Shown one piece after another: positions 1-11,279 of a stretch of DNA of 64,000 bases. Positions within the stretch are counted from its first letter, which is position 1. The number at the start of each line of letters is the position of its first letter. Made by a program: the position numbers and the translations under genes. The notes beneath the pieces are model-generated. The model was not told the origin of the DNA. It searched no databases and worked only from the letters and a program-made list of their open reading frames with translations. The stretch lies in assembly GCF_933775445.1 (NCBI RefSeq), contig NC_065872.1:18972001-19036000 (forward strand). The letters are read 5' to 3'. This stretch comes from Argentina anserina. Taxonomy: Eukaryota; Streptophyta; Magnoliopsida; Rosales; Rosaceae.

Positions 1-206
1 AATCAATCCCACCTTTTTGTCTTCCCAGTCTTCCAGTATAGCTACCATAACTTCCTTGTAACTCATCATCCTCTTAAAGCCTCTATCTCGCCTACCTCCA
101 AAAGTTCCTTCGTGAGATACTATCTGCTTTTTCAAAATGTGATCATCAGTAGGATATTTAAATTTTAAGTTCGGAATATCTCTCACGTCAGGTGGTTCAC
201 CCTGTC
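1..206 (-). CDS. Unidentified coding-like exon, cut by the window edge
   Basis: Read on the minus strand, this stretch is open throughout in one frame. A plausible splice acceptor (AG after a T-rich run) lies near 207-208. The reading contains segments such as YPTDDHILKKQIVSHEGTF and SYKEVMVAILEDWEDKK, with strongly protein-like composition. I do not recognise the family. It does not resemble the SET-domain protein encoded just upstream on the same strand, so it may be an exon of another gene, a captured fragment, or a late exon I cannot place. No start or stop codon is visible, and the exon continues beyond position 1. Confidence 0.4.
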
Positions 207-585
207 CTCAAAAAGCAGCACAGCCTTTTAACAGCATTGATATTATCATATTTTACCACCAGAATCTTCCTAAGTGTTGATGTCACTATGGTAATTCTTG
301 ATTCATTGGTATAGAAGTTGAATCCCAGAAGTTATTGGAACAGAATCATGAGGAAACAAGATATTTTCCCAATCATACAACGAATTTCTCCTCCACAATC
401 AAACTCCACACCCAGAAACTAGAGATAAGAACTCCATTGAAGAATTAGAATGTATGACATTAGTGTTCATAGATGTGGCCTATAAAGCTACGGAAATTAG
501 ATTAATTAAATGGGAACCAGCACGCAACCGTATGAAAACAAAAGACAAATTTTATGCAAGATAAAAAAGCAAAAGTCCATAATAC
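207..585. other. Non-coding stretch left of the SDG40 exons
   Basis: This is probably intron sequence downstream of the fifth SDG40 exon on the minus strand. I looked for the expected next SET/Rubis-subs exon and did not find it here. I see no repeat or RNA gene. Confidence 0.4.
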
Positions 586-2293
586 CTGCTCTCCTTTTCT
601 GTAACTTTTTTTCGCATAGAAGCTATACGCCCCAAGATTGTCCTCAAACCTTCCATCAGTTAATCTTCCCGAATTAGAATCAAGCTGCTCCATATCAAGC
701 ATACACGAAGCTTCCTCTTTCACTGTAGAGATATCCTCTAAAGCCAAGTCATGTGTTCTATGCTCTATATTTTCAAAATCTGATTCTTCTGAGGGTGCGG
801 AATAATTAAATAAGTCTCCAACAGGACATAAACATCCAGCTCTATCCCATGGTATATGCATCGTCCGCGAGGATACCTATTAAGGAAAAATATGATTAAC
901 AGCATAAAAACATATTTTGAAATATTCTATATAATAGAGAGGGGAGAGGGGGGGGGGGATCAAAACATATTTAAGAAACAATGGAAGTAGAAAATTCCAG
1001 TCGCTGAAATAAGCAATAGAACTGATGCACAAAAGAAATGATTATTAGTACGAGATCACTGTGAAAAATAATTCTTGTCATCTTGCCATTATATTGTCAG
1101 CACCATGATCTAACCTATATGTAACCTGACCCACAACAAGGAAATGACTATAGCAACTTTGTGTCAAAGTTGTTACTACACAGTATAGAAAAACTCAAAC
1201 CCAATGCACAATTACTCCTCAAATAGGCTATCCAAAACATTAAGTACCTATAAATATTAAAGATTCATACTTTTGAATAACTAGAACCAATGGTCTAATA
1301 ATTGAAACTCGAAATTGTAATTAAACAATGACAAATATAGAAAAAACTAAATTTAAAAGTAAGCATCATAGGTGTCAGTGCAATAAAGTTCAAGGACCAA
1401 GCACACAAGCATGATGTGCATTATTCACAAAAGAATAGAAACGGTTCACTTACAGTTGCAGAAGCCCAAAGCCATGCCCTAAATGTTCGAAGTTGTGGCT
1501 TGAGCTTAAGTTGTTCCATAAGCGCATTGGTTTCTTTCCACTCAAACTCAGCCTTGGCAATGGCCTTCTCAGCAGCCCAGATAGCATCATCCACCTAGAA
1601 AAGCACATAACATACATCAAAAACCAACATTTCAAACACAAATTCCAATCCTAACCAACAAAGAAACAAAACAAAAAAACTTGAACCTGCAGAGCTTGCT
1701 TCTCAAATTCACCAAATGTTGCTACAATGTCGTAGCTCCGTGGCAAATTAATCAGGTAAGGGTGCCACCATGAAGCCTTCCCCTTACCCATTTCATAGAG
1801 CAAACAAACACTCAATCTCTACACATAATGAAAACAAACCGACCGAACACATGTTTCAGCAAAAACAGAGAACTGGGTCATCTGGGTTGTAACTTGTAAC
1901 TAGTTCCAAAGCCTTATATTAAACAGAGCAAAACAAAAAACCTGGGTAGGAGAGAGAGAGCTATGAGCACTGACAGCGAGAGAGAGACGATCATCTCTCA
2001 GTAACAGAGCTTGAGTTGTAATGAGAGCCGATTTGGGGACTGAGAGAACCAACTCGCCTTTCTCAAGGTGACGAGCAGCGCCCAAACCTCTCCTGCAGAA
2101 ACGTGAATTGTTAAACTCATACAAGTTTAAGAGAGGTAAATGAGTAGGGAGGTGCATACCCGCCGGCGCCGTGGAAGTAGGAGACGACGAGAGAGTGGCC
2201 CAAGCATGAATGCCCGCCGTTTTTCGAGTCTGATATCCCCAACTCGGCTGCCCATTTCAGAAGCTTTTCGAGGTTGTCTTCTTCTTCCTCCAT
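586..2293 (-). CDS. SDG40: SET-domain lysine methyltransferase, SDG40-like (partial; five exons)
   Basis: Protein methyltransferase of the plant SET DOMAIN GROUP 40 type, related to Rubisco LSMT and SETD3. The exons on the minus strand, all with GT-AG borders and matching phase, are 2293-2160, 2092-1942, 1818-1687, 1594-1454 and 876-586, giving 283 codons. The start is the ATG at 2293, followed by an acidic run and LEKLLKWAAELGISDS. The SET core begins with GRGLGAARHLEKGELVLSVP and continues through LLYEMGKGKASWWHPYL and a tryptophan-rich iSET segment (AWLWASATVSSRTMHIPWD). The conserved segment CPVGDLFNYSAP occupies the usual NH.. motif position. The C-terminal SET end and the substrate-binding domain, roughly 200 residues in the family, lie beyond the window or are interrupted. 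Family assignment rests on recall of Arabidopsis SDG40; no search was run. Confidence 0.85.
877..1453 (-). other. SDG40 intron 4, with G-run and an SDG40/58.3-kb shared segment
   Basis: This intron lies between coding exons 4 and 5. It contains a purine/G-rich run (about 938-958). Positions 981-1051 recur almost unchanged at 58320-58390 (66 of 71 bases identical by hand count). No coding potential is seen. Confidence 0.7.
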
Positions 2294-2460
2294 TGTTAAA
2301 CTGTGGAAGTGGTTAAATGAATAAAGGGTGCCACTTTTTTTGTTCCCAAAACACATGCCACTTATGAACTCTTTCCACCTCTCAGAAAACCGTAAATTCT
2401 ACTTAAATAATTTAGTACAGTTATACCGGCAATTTAGAAATTATATTTCTATTAATTTTG

Positions 2461-2668
2461 TGTTAAAGGAAAAACATCATTAGTGTGTCTTCCTTAAAGT
2501 AATTAACGGAATGAGTTAATAACGTTTATGATCAACGCATATAATTGATCAATCACCATTATATAGTCTTAATTACCATTGTAATTACAATTTACTTCTA
2601 TTATAATCATGACCCCTATATAAAGTGAATTATCAATGAAATGAGTACACCATTCCATTTTCCCGACA
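2461..2668 (+). repeat. Possible small Copia-type LTR (solo or truncated)
   Basis: The segment begins TGTTAAAGG and ends CCGACA. It has a TATA-like box (TATATAAAG, about 2617) followed by a leader. It is directly followed by ACACGTTATCAGCGC, a junction I associate with the 5' LTR/leader border of short plant Copia elements. No matching second LTR is seen in the window, and target-site duplications are not resolved. This is inference from composition and junction style. Confidence 0.35.
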
Positions 2669-3420
2669 ACACGTTATCAGCGCTTTGCTCCAACATTGAA
2701 CTGTTTTGATAGGTCAAGGAAAAACTTATGTTTCATTGAAAAAAGTAGAAATTTCTTTTCTCAAATACAGAATATTATACCCGGCACACAGACAATTTAT
2801 CTGGGCACCCATCTCCGATTTTCCTTGATCAAATTGTCATTTCCGGATGCCACCGACCCCAATCGATCTAGCCTCAGTCTTGATTGTTGTCAAGAGACTG
2901 CTGCTCCTCTCTATGGTCGAATCGACATGCGTTCGAAGGATTGACCAATCTTCCCAGATCTACAGATGTTGATCTATCGTCGGCAACGCGTCTCAAGCCA
3001 CCTCCTCGTCCGACCAGGGCACCAGCGACGAACACCGATTGACGCCGAACTAGATCCATATCTCGACATCATCCTAAGCAACGACGACGTCCAACCCAGA
3101 TTCTCGCACATCAAGCGATGCCATCATATCGGGAGCTTGGAATCGCAGCCACCCTATATCTGCTTCAACCTAATGCGTCTCAGCCACTCTTAGATCATCG
3201 TCGAGTGCTTTTTGCCCAAACCAGCCTCTGAAGCCTCTTGGGCCAGAAACCGACAACCCTCGTCGAGACTCCCGATGCTGCAACGCGAGCTCGACCCAAT
3301 GTAGATCTAACCTCAACCTGGTCACTCCCAACTCAGATTTGTCGATCTAACCCACGAAAAAAGAGGATCTTACCTTTGGTAATCCAAAATTTTACCTATG
3401 TCAATATAAAGGGTCAAATG
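2669..3420 (+). other. GC-richer degraded leader or gag remnant after the LTR
   Basis: This stretch is clearly richer in C/G than its surroundings, with many CGA/TCG words. It lacks any long open frame. It may be decayed 5' internal sequence of the element that begins at 2461. No protein domain is recognisable. Confidence 0.25.
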
Positions 3421-5087
3421 TAATTATTTTGTTACTTTTATTACTCAATGAATCATATTTACTGATCTACAATTTAACAATTACTGCGTAAATAGTAAAT
3501 ATTAAATCTATTTTACCTTTTATATATAATTTATTACTTTCTTTGTATAAGGTAAATTAAAATAAAATACAATTTCATTACATATGATTAAAGTGACTAA
3601 TCATGTAAATATTGTTGTTTTCTGCATGTGATTTATTCATAACCATGTGACGAGCAACATGAAATCACGAGATCAAAGATCGTTTAATATGCAATTTATT
3701 TGGCAAACTTACAAATAAGATCTAAATTAGTGTTGTCCTTTTTTATTAAATTTGATTCATAAAATGAAATTATATATATTACATGAGTAAAGTATTCTCC
3801 GAATTTTGAACATGTTATATGTTATGCTTATTGTCAAAATTTAATTGCTTAGCATGTCATTCAATCTTGATGCTATGATTTAAATTTTTAACCATTATAT
3901 ATTTATACATGTATCATGTATACGATAATTGCCTAAGTTTTGTAAATTGCTTAACCATGTTAAATGATATGTTCTATGTTGCATATGCTATATTTATATA
4001 ATTTTTACAATTATGTTATTTAGCATATTATATGAGCATTGCCATGATAATGAATTTTCATGAGAATTTTATAATGAAAAAAAAAACAAAGATAGGACAA
4101 ACGTATTTTTGTGATAAAGTATTTTCATGAAGCATCGAAAAATACGACTATTTCAATTTTTGGTATTGCAATCCGCTTTGTATTTCTTGGAAATTAATTA
4201 AATTGTATATCTTTATTGTGAAAAATTAACTTCATAAAGCTCCATAGTGTCCATAATGTATCTTGAGATGTTTAATTTTTGTGTAAGTCTATTTAGAATT
4301 TTAGACTGCGAAACTAATAAGTCTCGTATTATATCTACAGTTGGTCAAACCAACACAACATATATTGGACTCTAAAGAATTTGAGTGCCAACCTCCCCTA
4401 CAAGCGAACCAGGGCTCAATCATGATCGAATTATGCAAACATGTTTTCATGCACGTAACTAGCATACTTAAAATTTTAAATGACAAAGAAATGTCTCTCA
4501 AGACAAAGAAATTTTCTCATAACAAACTATGGATAATAAATAAGTAATAACCCTAAAGCAAAGGGAAAATATTATGAACATGTAGGTTCATACAAACTGA
4601 TCAATCACAATTGATAACAATGTAACGTTTGAAATATGCATAGGGGATATACCATGCGCAATATGGAACACCCTCTTACAAAAAGAGTATAGAATAATGA
4701 GGATACAGTGATTTGAAAAAGTATATTCAATATCAAACTATAAGGAGACATCTTCTCAATTTTAAGAGCGGTACAAATCTAGGTCAATTCAAAATGTTTC
4801 AGACTTCGATTACAGTCTGCCATTAATTTTCCAAGATATAATTGTAATGGCTATTATATATGCCTAAAATTTCATTAAACTTCGGTATTGAAGTACTTGG
4901 ATTGGACAAGACCTTGATGCAATCGTTGACATACAATTAAGGTTATGACTTTTTCTTAATGAAATGATGAGAAAATTTGAATATTAATCGAGATATACGT
5001 GGTCGATTTTTAATATTTTGCCTTTGCGAAGTACCGCATAAAGTAAAGCAACTTCACAAAATATTAGTATGACATGAATACATGAAT
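3421..5087. other. AT-rich intergenic DNA
   Basis: Strongly AT-rich, with only short chance frames. I see no gene, RNA or clear repeat structure here. Confidence 0.5.
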
Positions 5088-5460
5088 CACTTCAACACAA
5101 AACATGATTTCCGACTCTGAAAATGGTCGAAAAAATTCTCATTTGGTCGTTAATACTCTTTCCGACCAAATAAATCTGGTCAGGCTCGGTCGGTACTACC
5201 CTGGTCACAAATGCTCTTTTCTGACCATTTTGGTCGGAAATAATAGCCATTTACGACCAAATGAAGGTCGGAAGCTCCGTCGTAAATGTCAATTTTTCCG
5301 ACTAAAAAACCCTCGTCGGAAAATGGTCGGGAAAAATATCATTTCCTACAAAGTATTTCCGACCACACCATTATCAAAATATTTATTTCTGACCATTTAG
5401 TTCCGACCCCGTGTTCCATCGGATATTCTTTTTTCCACTGATTATTTCTGATCACAGTTT
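5088..5460. repeat. Left CACTA subterminal repeat array
   Basis: There are more than ten copies of TCCGACCA-like and TGGTCGGAA-like words in both orientations at short spacing. This mirrors the array at the right end of the element. Confidence 0.7.
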
Positions 5461-5830
5461 TATCGATCGGCATTGTTGGAACTCTATTGATCGTATGGAT
5501 TTCTTATTTTCAATTACAATTAATTTTAATTATGATATTGAAATAAATATATTTCAAACAAAATAAAGAAGAAAATAAATGTACAATGAACATTTAGACA
5601 AACGAAATTTCATTCATAACAAATTATCCATAATATCCTTACTAGTACAAATAATGCAAGACATCATCCTTAACATCCATAACAATAGAAATAGTGAAGA
5701 GATATGAGAAAACAATAGCAAAGAGTTTAGTCACTTAGAGGCTACATTGCCTCATATAAATATTTTTAGATAAATATAAAGGTGATAAGTAGATAGATAT
5801 ATAAGTTGTCCGACAGCTACCGACTCCTAA

Positions 5831-5911
5831 TCAAGGTGCACATTCCTCTTCAAAATCTCCATGAGTAGGTGAAATGATTCTATCATTTGGAGGTGAATTT
5901 GAAGATTCACC
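5831..5911 (-). pseudogene. Possible last exon of the CACTA gene
   Basis: After a TTGCAG acceptor, the minus strand reads GESSNSPPNDRIISPTHGD, then EEECAP and a TGA at 5833-5831. This is an acidic Ser/Pro-rich tail with protein-like codon choice. It lies inside the CACTA element on the same strand as the other exon remnants. Identity is inferred from position only. Confidence 0.3.
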
Positions 5912-6349
5912 CTGCAACAGAAACTCATGATAATAAGTACAACATTCATAGCCACAATTATTTATGCTTTAACCCATGATAATAGAAGACGTACGAAGGG
6001 GAATTAAATAGGATTCTAGTTCAATAACATTGTAATCTGCATAATTGAAAGCTTGAGAGTAAAGAACATAAGTAGTAAATGTAATTGACAAAAAGGCTGT
6101 TGTGATATTCATTCATGACCCCAAAAGAATTTACAGAGGAATTCTTATATTGCAAAGCAACCATAAAAAGACAAAGAACAACTAAGTAGAAGTTTGTGCA
6201 TGTTAATGGTTATGCTTCTAAACAACAATACGCACCTCAAGCCTTGTAGATATGTTCTTCATCTTCTTCTTCTCAATTTTGTTTATTACAATTACCTCCC
6301 AATTGTATGTGTATATATGTGTTTTATCCTAGTATCATTCTTATCAGAT

Positions 6350-6373
6350 TATATATATATATATATATATATA
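6350..6373. repeat. (AT)n microsatellite
   Basis: An uninterrupted AT dinucleotide run. Confidence 0.9.
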
Positions 6374-8573
6374 GTATGTAATAGGATAGCATAGTAGATC
6401 TAAACTAATTTCAATGAACAAGGACTGGCATAGTTAGCCACATATAAATAAATAAAACCAATGAAGGAGTAATCAAATCGGTCTCCTATTTCTATCATTT
6501 TCAAACACCAAGGCTACTTATCAATGGAGAAAGATAAAAACAATTAGTCGTACAACACTAATACAGTAGGAACTTGAACTCAGAAAGCAACATTTTCATA
6601 TTATGCAGATATATCCTCATATTATACTTATCAGCTCTAAGTGGAGTTATGTAGATATAGCTTACTTTTATTATGTTTCAGTACATGGAGAATTTCAGTA
6701 CACGTACCTCCTCATATACGTACTTGGCCATCAGAATTGAACCTGTTATATGCACTAACTTTAGCTTGTCACGATTTAACTTGTTCTGGTTACTTGTCTC
6801 CTATACATATAATAACATTAGAATGAATTTCCATCAGACATTGTAAGCATATAATATGATTGAAGAACAATGTTACGAATTTTGAAATTACTACAGCAAA
6901 AAATCAGATTTCAAAAAAGACTTAATATAACCTGCCAAGTTGGCTTAAGCCAGTCATCAACCATCAATGTCCAGATATGAGGCGTCACATACGAGAGGTT
7001 GTTGGCATATCTAGCTGCAACACTCTTATGTATGTCAAACGCTATTCCGAATTGCACTCATCCAATTTTTGTAGTTATTTTCGATATAAGCTTCAAACAC
7101 ACGTTTTCCCGTCTAGGGGAAAATAAATGGTTCGCCGCCATTTGTTTTCCCCTAGCTTTCCTTGTCATGACTACAAAATCATAAAATTATTTTAAGTATA
7201 TGGTGAAAGAGGTTTTATTATCTTCGTCTGATTCTACAGTATTATATAAATCATTAAACTAAAACTGTAACACAAAACAGAAAAAACACCTTCCAGTAAC
7301 CTGAACCATTCACTTTCACATTTATTCATGAACAAATCAGTTTGGATTTAGACTTTGAGGAAGAATTATAGAACACATAGTAAATTAATTCTCAAACTTG
7401 GAATCACCTTAAAACAATTTTCTCTAAATACTAGTAAATTTTCAAAGTTCTGGTTCAATTTCTAGATATTTCTGTCAAAATTCTGGTGTATGTGCCTATA
7501 GTCTGTATTTAAAAGCAAAAGAGAAACTCTAAGTGGTACATAACTATCGTTCACTAAATAAAAGCAGTCTGGTGATTCATAATAAGAAAACAAAACAACA
7601 AAACAAATGGAATGATTTTTGGATAGAAGGCATCATTTTATTTTATTTTCTTGTAGGTCGTGAAAGCAGATTCTATATCAGAGTTGAGGAGTGCATTCAG
7701 ACATCATTGGCTACTAAAAGCCGCTCTCTCAACTAAAGGTATGTGGCTATATTCTTATGAACTTGATATAAGTATAATTCGCAAACAATGTTGGATGCTG
7801 GAAACTATCAACCACTAGTGACTAAAGACAACTAGCCAAGTATATCTCATATAGCCATACATCGTCAAGTGGTTTTCAAATTAGGTAAATCATCCAATAA
7901 CATTGTTCATGCATACTTTTGACATAACCAATTACTTTCTCATGTTCAATGCACCTAATATGCTTCAATGAATAGATAACTCATCTAACAATATTGATAC
8001 TAACTACTTTTTGACATAGTGATGCACACTGTAGCGCTACAATATCTGATCTCTAACAACTTTGTGGTTTGAACGCAGTAGGTTATTATTCGTTGACAAT
8101 TTGTTAATACAATTTCTCCAATGATATATCTTTGTTTTTGTGTTCAGAAGAAAATTTATCTTTGTTTAAGGCTATATATCATGTGTATAACAAGAATATA
8201 ATTCATACACAAGTTTCAAAAGTTATCACATAGTGCGAAACCTTACATCTTTAAAAGGGTAGCTAGATATACAGAGAGAGGTATATATGTATCTTGTAAT
8301 TTGATATTGAAAGCAAAAGAAAACAATTCACAACGATTACAATAGAACAATGAATTAAAGTCGGCAATCATCAAAAACAATTCACAGGTCAAACCAATAT
8401 GATGTTATTCAAATAACCGAAACAAAATCCCAAATCCTAAATTCAAACATGTGGTGTCTCGATTAGCTTCGACCATACGTGAAATTGAAGAACTTCTGCA
8501 AATGAATAATATATGAATCAAGAAGGATTGATGAACAACTGTAAAGAACATTAAATTTGAAACATCATTTAAC

Positions 8574-8704
8574 CGTGGGCGTTTGGATGGGGCAGTGGGT
8601 TGGGGACTGATGGGTGGGATGTGCAGAGAAGCCAACAACTCGTTATTACAGCGAACATTATCATTCATTCGCCACTCGTAATCTGAGATTTTCTGGGTAG
8701 CCAT
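8574..8704 (-). pseudogene. TnpA-like first exon of the CACTA element
   Basis: The minus strand opens with ATG at 8704 and reads MATQKISDYEWRMNDNVRCN, then NELLASLHIPPISP and a basic PSKRPR end. It runs into a GT donor at 8573-8572. The pattern YE....DN...NNE.LASL.I resembles the short N-terminal motif of plant transposase (Ptta/En/Spm) proteins. No continuation with a full transposase domain was found, so this is a fragment or the start of a broken multi-exon gene. Confidence 0.4.
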
Positions 8705-9294
8705 GACCGAAGGAAGTTTCTTCTGATTTGCTCCATGATAGTGCAACCAACATAATTAAGCCACGATTTAGGAAAGGACGCGGGAAGATGTTTTGCGGGG
8801 ATTTGAATTTTTCGGAATTCATTGCGGGATGAATTGGGAGGAAGTTTTTTTTTCGTTAGCTTAATTGGTCTCCTGACCGAATAGGAGTTTTGTTTGATTG
8901 GAATTTGGAAGAGGAGGCATCAACTGAACAAGAGATCTGGAAGCCATATGCCAATAGTTTTACTATTTTGTCCTTTATGATATTTAATTATGTTTGGTGT
9001 CTAATATTTATCAGGATGGGCATTACACTCTTAGAGCTGGTGGCAGTTCCATAAGGTTGCTTGCTTAATTATTATCAATGCGGTATCTTTTCATTTTTAT
9101 TACTTGTAAAATTATGAATGAGTGTCATATAAGATAGTATTGACTGTCAAAATGTTATTTTGAACATATAAAACTAACTGAGATATTTGAATTTAATTTG
9201 TTTCAATTGAATCTTATTAACACAAATAAAAAGAAAAACTAAACAATTGATAAGTAAAACGGATGAGTATCAAACATAATAACATCTTCTACAA

Positions 9295-9687
9295 CTACTC
9301 ATCGTCAGAGGAGACGTCGCTTTCAGTTTTGGTCATTTCCATGATGTGTGCAACAAGATCAAACTTCTCTCGAGTTAGATCAATACGATACTTTGGGGTT
9401 TTGCCTGGGTAAAACCAATACGACATTTTGCGAACTCCCAATTTTACCATCTCATCTGACAACTTAAGGGTATTTGATTGAACAACATTAGTACATGTTG
9501 ATCCAACCAGTGAGGTACTAGATGACACTATTTTTTTGTCACAATTGCTAGATTTGTTTTTGTGTTCAACTAGCGGTGGAGATGTTGAGTGAATACGAGC
9601 AGGTCCATGCTTGCGCACTCGACGATCACGTCTAAAACTCTTATACATAATTGATATGAGTGGATATGAAAATGTAGAAAAACACAA
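9295..9687 (-). CDS. Small hypothetical protein inside the CACTA element
   Basis: A 130-codon open frame with no recognised family. The likely start may be the internal methionine of MYKSFRRDRRVRKHG. The N-terminal half is strongly basic, a Ser/Thr-rich linker follows, then a Trp/Tyr/Phe-containing core (VRKMSYWFYPGKTPKYRIDL) and an acidic end (ESDVSSDDE). Composition suggests a nucleic-acid-binding or regulatory protein. It sits near the right subterminal array and reads in the same direction as the other CACTA exons, so it may be an element accessory gene or its C-terminal exon. Function is unknown. Confidence 0.4.
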   Translation of the reverse strand: MCFSTFSYPLISIMYKSFRRDRRVRKHGPARIHSTSPPLVEHKNKSSNCDKKIVSSSTSLVGSTCTNVVQSNTLKLSDEMVKLGVRKMSYWFYPGKTPKYRIDLTREKFDLVAHIMEMTKTESDVSSDDE

Positions 9688-10059
9688 AGAACTATAAAAA
9701 TTAAAAAAGGACGAAATGATTATGATGTATGAAGCAAAAGTATATCGATTATATATACGAACACCTAACTATAGGGGTTGCAATCTACCGCCCTTTTCCG
9801 CTCATTTTACTATAACCTTCCCCCTTATATTTATTTTAATAATATAATAAATGAAAAACAAACGTGGGGATGAGCCTCCCAGTGAGACTGGGTTCCAAAC
9901 CCCTTTTAAAAAACTATCAAATATGTCTTATAGGATTGTCACAAAAGTTTGCTCTTTATTTGTTTTATTGAAATAAAACCTTTTTAATTGATTATATTAT
10001 GTCATGTAACAATCTTTCGTTAAATTTAAAAAATTATTCACATAAGAAATAACCACACA

Positions 10060-10371
10060 GTTTTTCGACAACTACTCGACTAAACAAAGGCTAATCATAG
10101 ATGTTTTTTTTTCTGACGACATTTTGACCAAACAAAATATCATCGAAAATGACTACATTTTTTCCGACAACTTTCCGACCAAACAGAAACTGGTTGTATT
10201 TATTTCTTTCTGACCAAATTTCTGACGGATCGGCTACTGGTCAGAAATAAAATCCGACCAAAAATTGTTTTTCCGACAGACAAGTGTATATGGTCGAAAA
10301 TACCATTATTACCGACCAAAAAAGACTTTAATTGGAAAACCGTGGTCGGAAAAGGGTGTCATTGTTGTAGT
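10060..10371. repeat. Right CACTA subterminal repeat array and terminus
   Basis: Repeated TCCGACCA/TGGTCGGAA words end in ATTGTTGTAGT, the complement of the CACTA-type terminal sequence. Confidence 0.65.
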
Positions 10372-11279
10372 ATGCAAAGAAATGCATCATGCGATCCCCA
10401 CAGTGGTAGTACTGAAGAATAATAGTAATATATCCATGGATATAAATAATAATATCAATAATGATCGCTAATGTATAATCCTTCAGGATTTAAAATGTAC
10501 ATGCATTATGAGATGGAGATATCGTTTTACGATTCTATCAAATTACTCTAAAGAATTTGGGTTTATATTCTATTTTCATGTCTTAGCTATATACTTCATT
10601 GACACTTTATGTAACAAAAGCCAACAAGAGACAATCGAACCCTCATATGTTTTAAATATTTATGTCAACGACTTTCCATGTGAAAAGAATAAGTGAGATT
10701 ACAGTTTACTTCTTTTGCACTTTCTCTAATGACTGCAAATGTAACCGAGTATTAGAGAAGTTCATAAGTCCATTTAGCAAGTATATAAGAAATTTCTTAA
10801 TGAATCCAACAACGTCAAAAGAAATTGACCTTCGAGATTTTGACATATTTGGGCTTTGACACGATTTACTGGGATACCTAGGTCGTGATATGTGTGTCTA
10901 TATATTAGAGGAGTTACACCAGGACACTCATATTTTGGATAAATAGAAGCAAGAGAAAAAGAAACAAAGAACTGTGAAAATCTTTAAAATATAATTTTAT
11001 GAAGGAATTGAAGATGCGATTTCATTCCCATATTTTGTCACTCCCTAAGACGAAACCGTGAAATGTTTGATGCATAAGTATATGCACTAAGACCATATTA
11101 TGCTTCTTATATCCATTGTGATTACGTATGTAAAGCTAATCATTCAAAGCTTATCTCTTAAAAAAATTTAGATTGAGATCATCCTATGCAAAGGACATGT
11201 ATTCTCACAATGTTCAAAGATTGAATTCAACAAAAAAACATTATGTGGATTAATTCAACAAACTTGCAGACACTTTAAA
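10372..11279. other. AT-rich intergenic DNA
   Basis: Only short chance frames. I see no recognisable gene or repeat. Confidence 0.45.

Larger units (their letters stand above)
5461..8404. other. CACTA interior, mostly non-coding
   Basis: AT-rich sequence with one possible exon (5831-5911) and an (AT)n run at about 6350-6373. No intact transposase frame is visible. Confidence 0.4.
5088..10371 (-). mobile_element. Probable CACTA (En/Spm) transposon, degraded
   Basis: The left end reads CACTTCAACACAAAA and the right end, reverse-complemented, reads ACTACAACAATGAC; both resemble the plant CACTA terminus CACTACAACAA. Inside each end lies an array of the word TTTCCGACCA or its complement TGGTCGGAAA in alternating orientation (about 5100-5460 and 10060-10350). 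Such arrays are the subterminal transposase-binding repeats typical of this superfamily. Minus-strand exon remnants inside fit a TnpA-like gene. A 3-bp target duplication could not be matched: AAT is left of 5088, and ATG is right of 10371. The ends have therefore decayed or are slightly misplaced. Confidence 0.6.
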
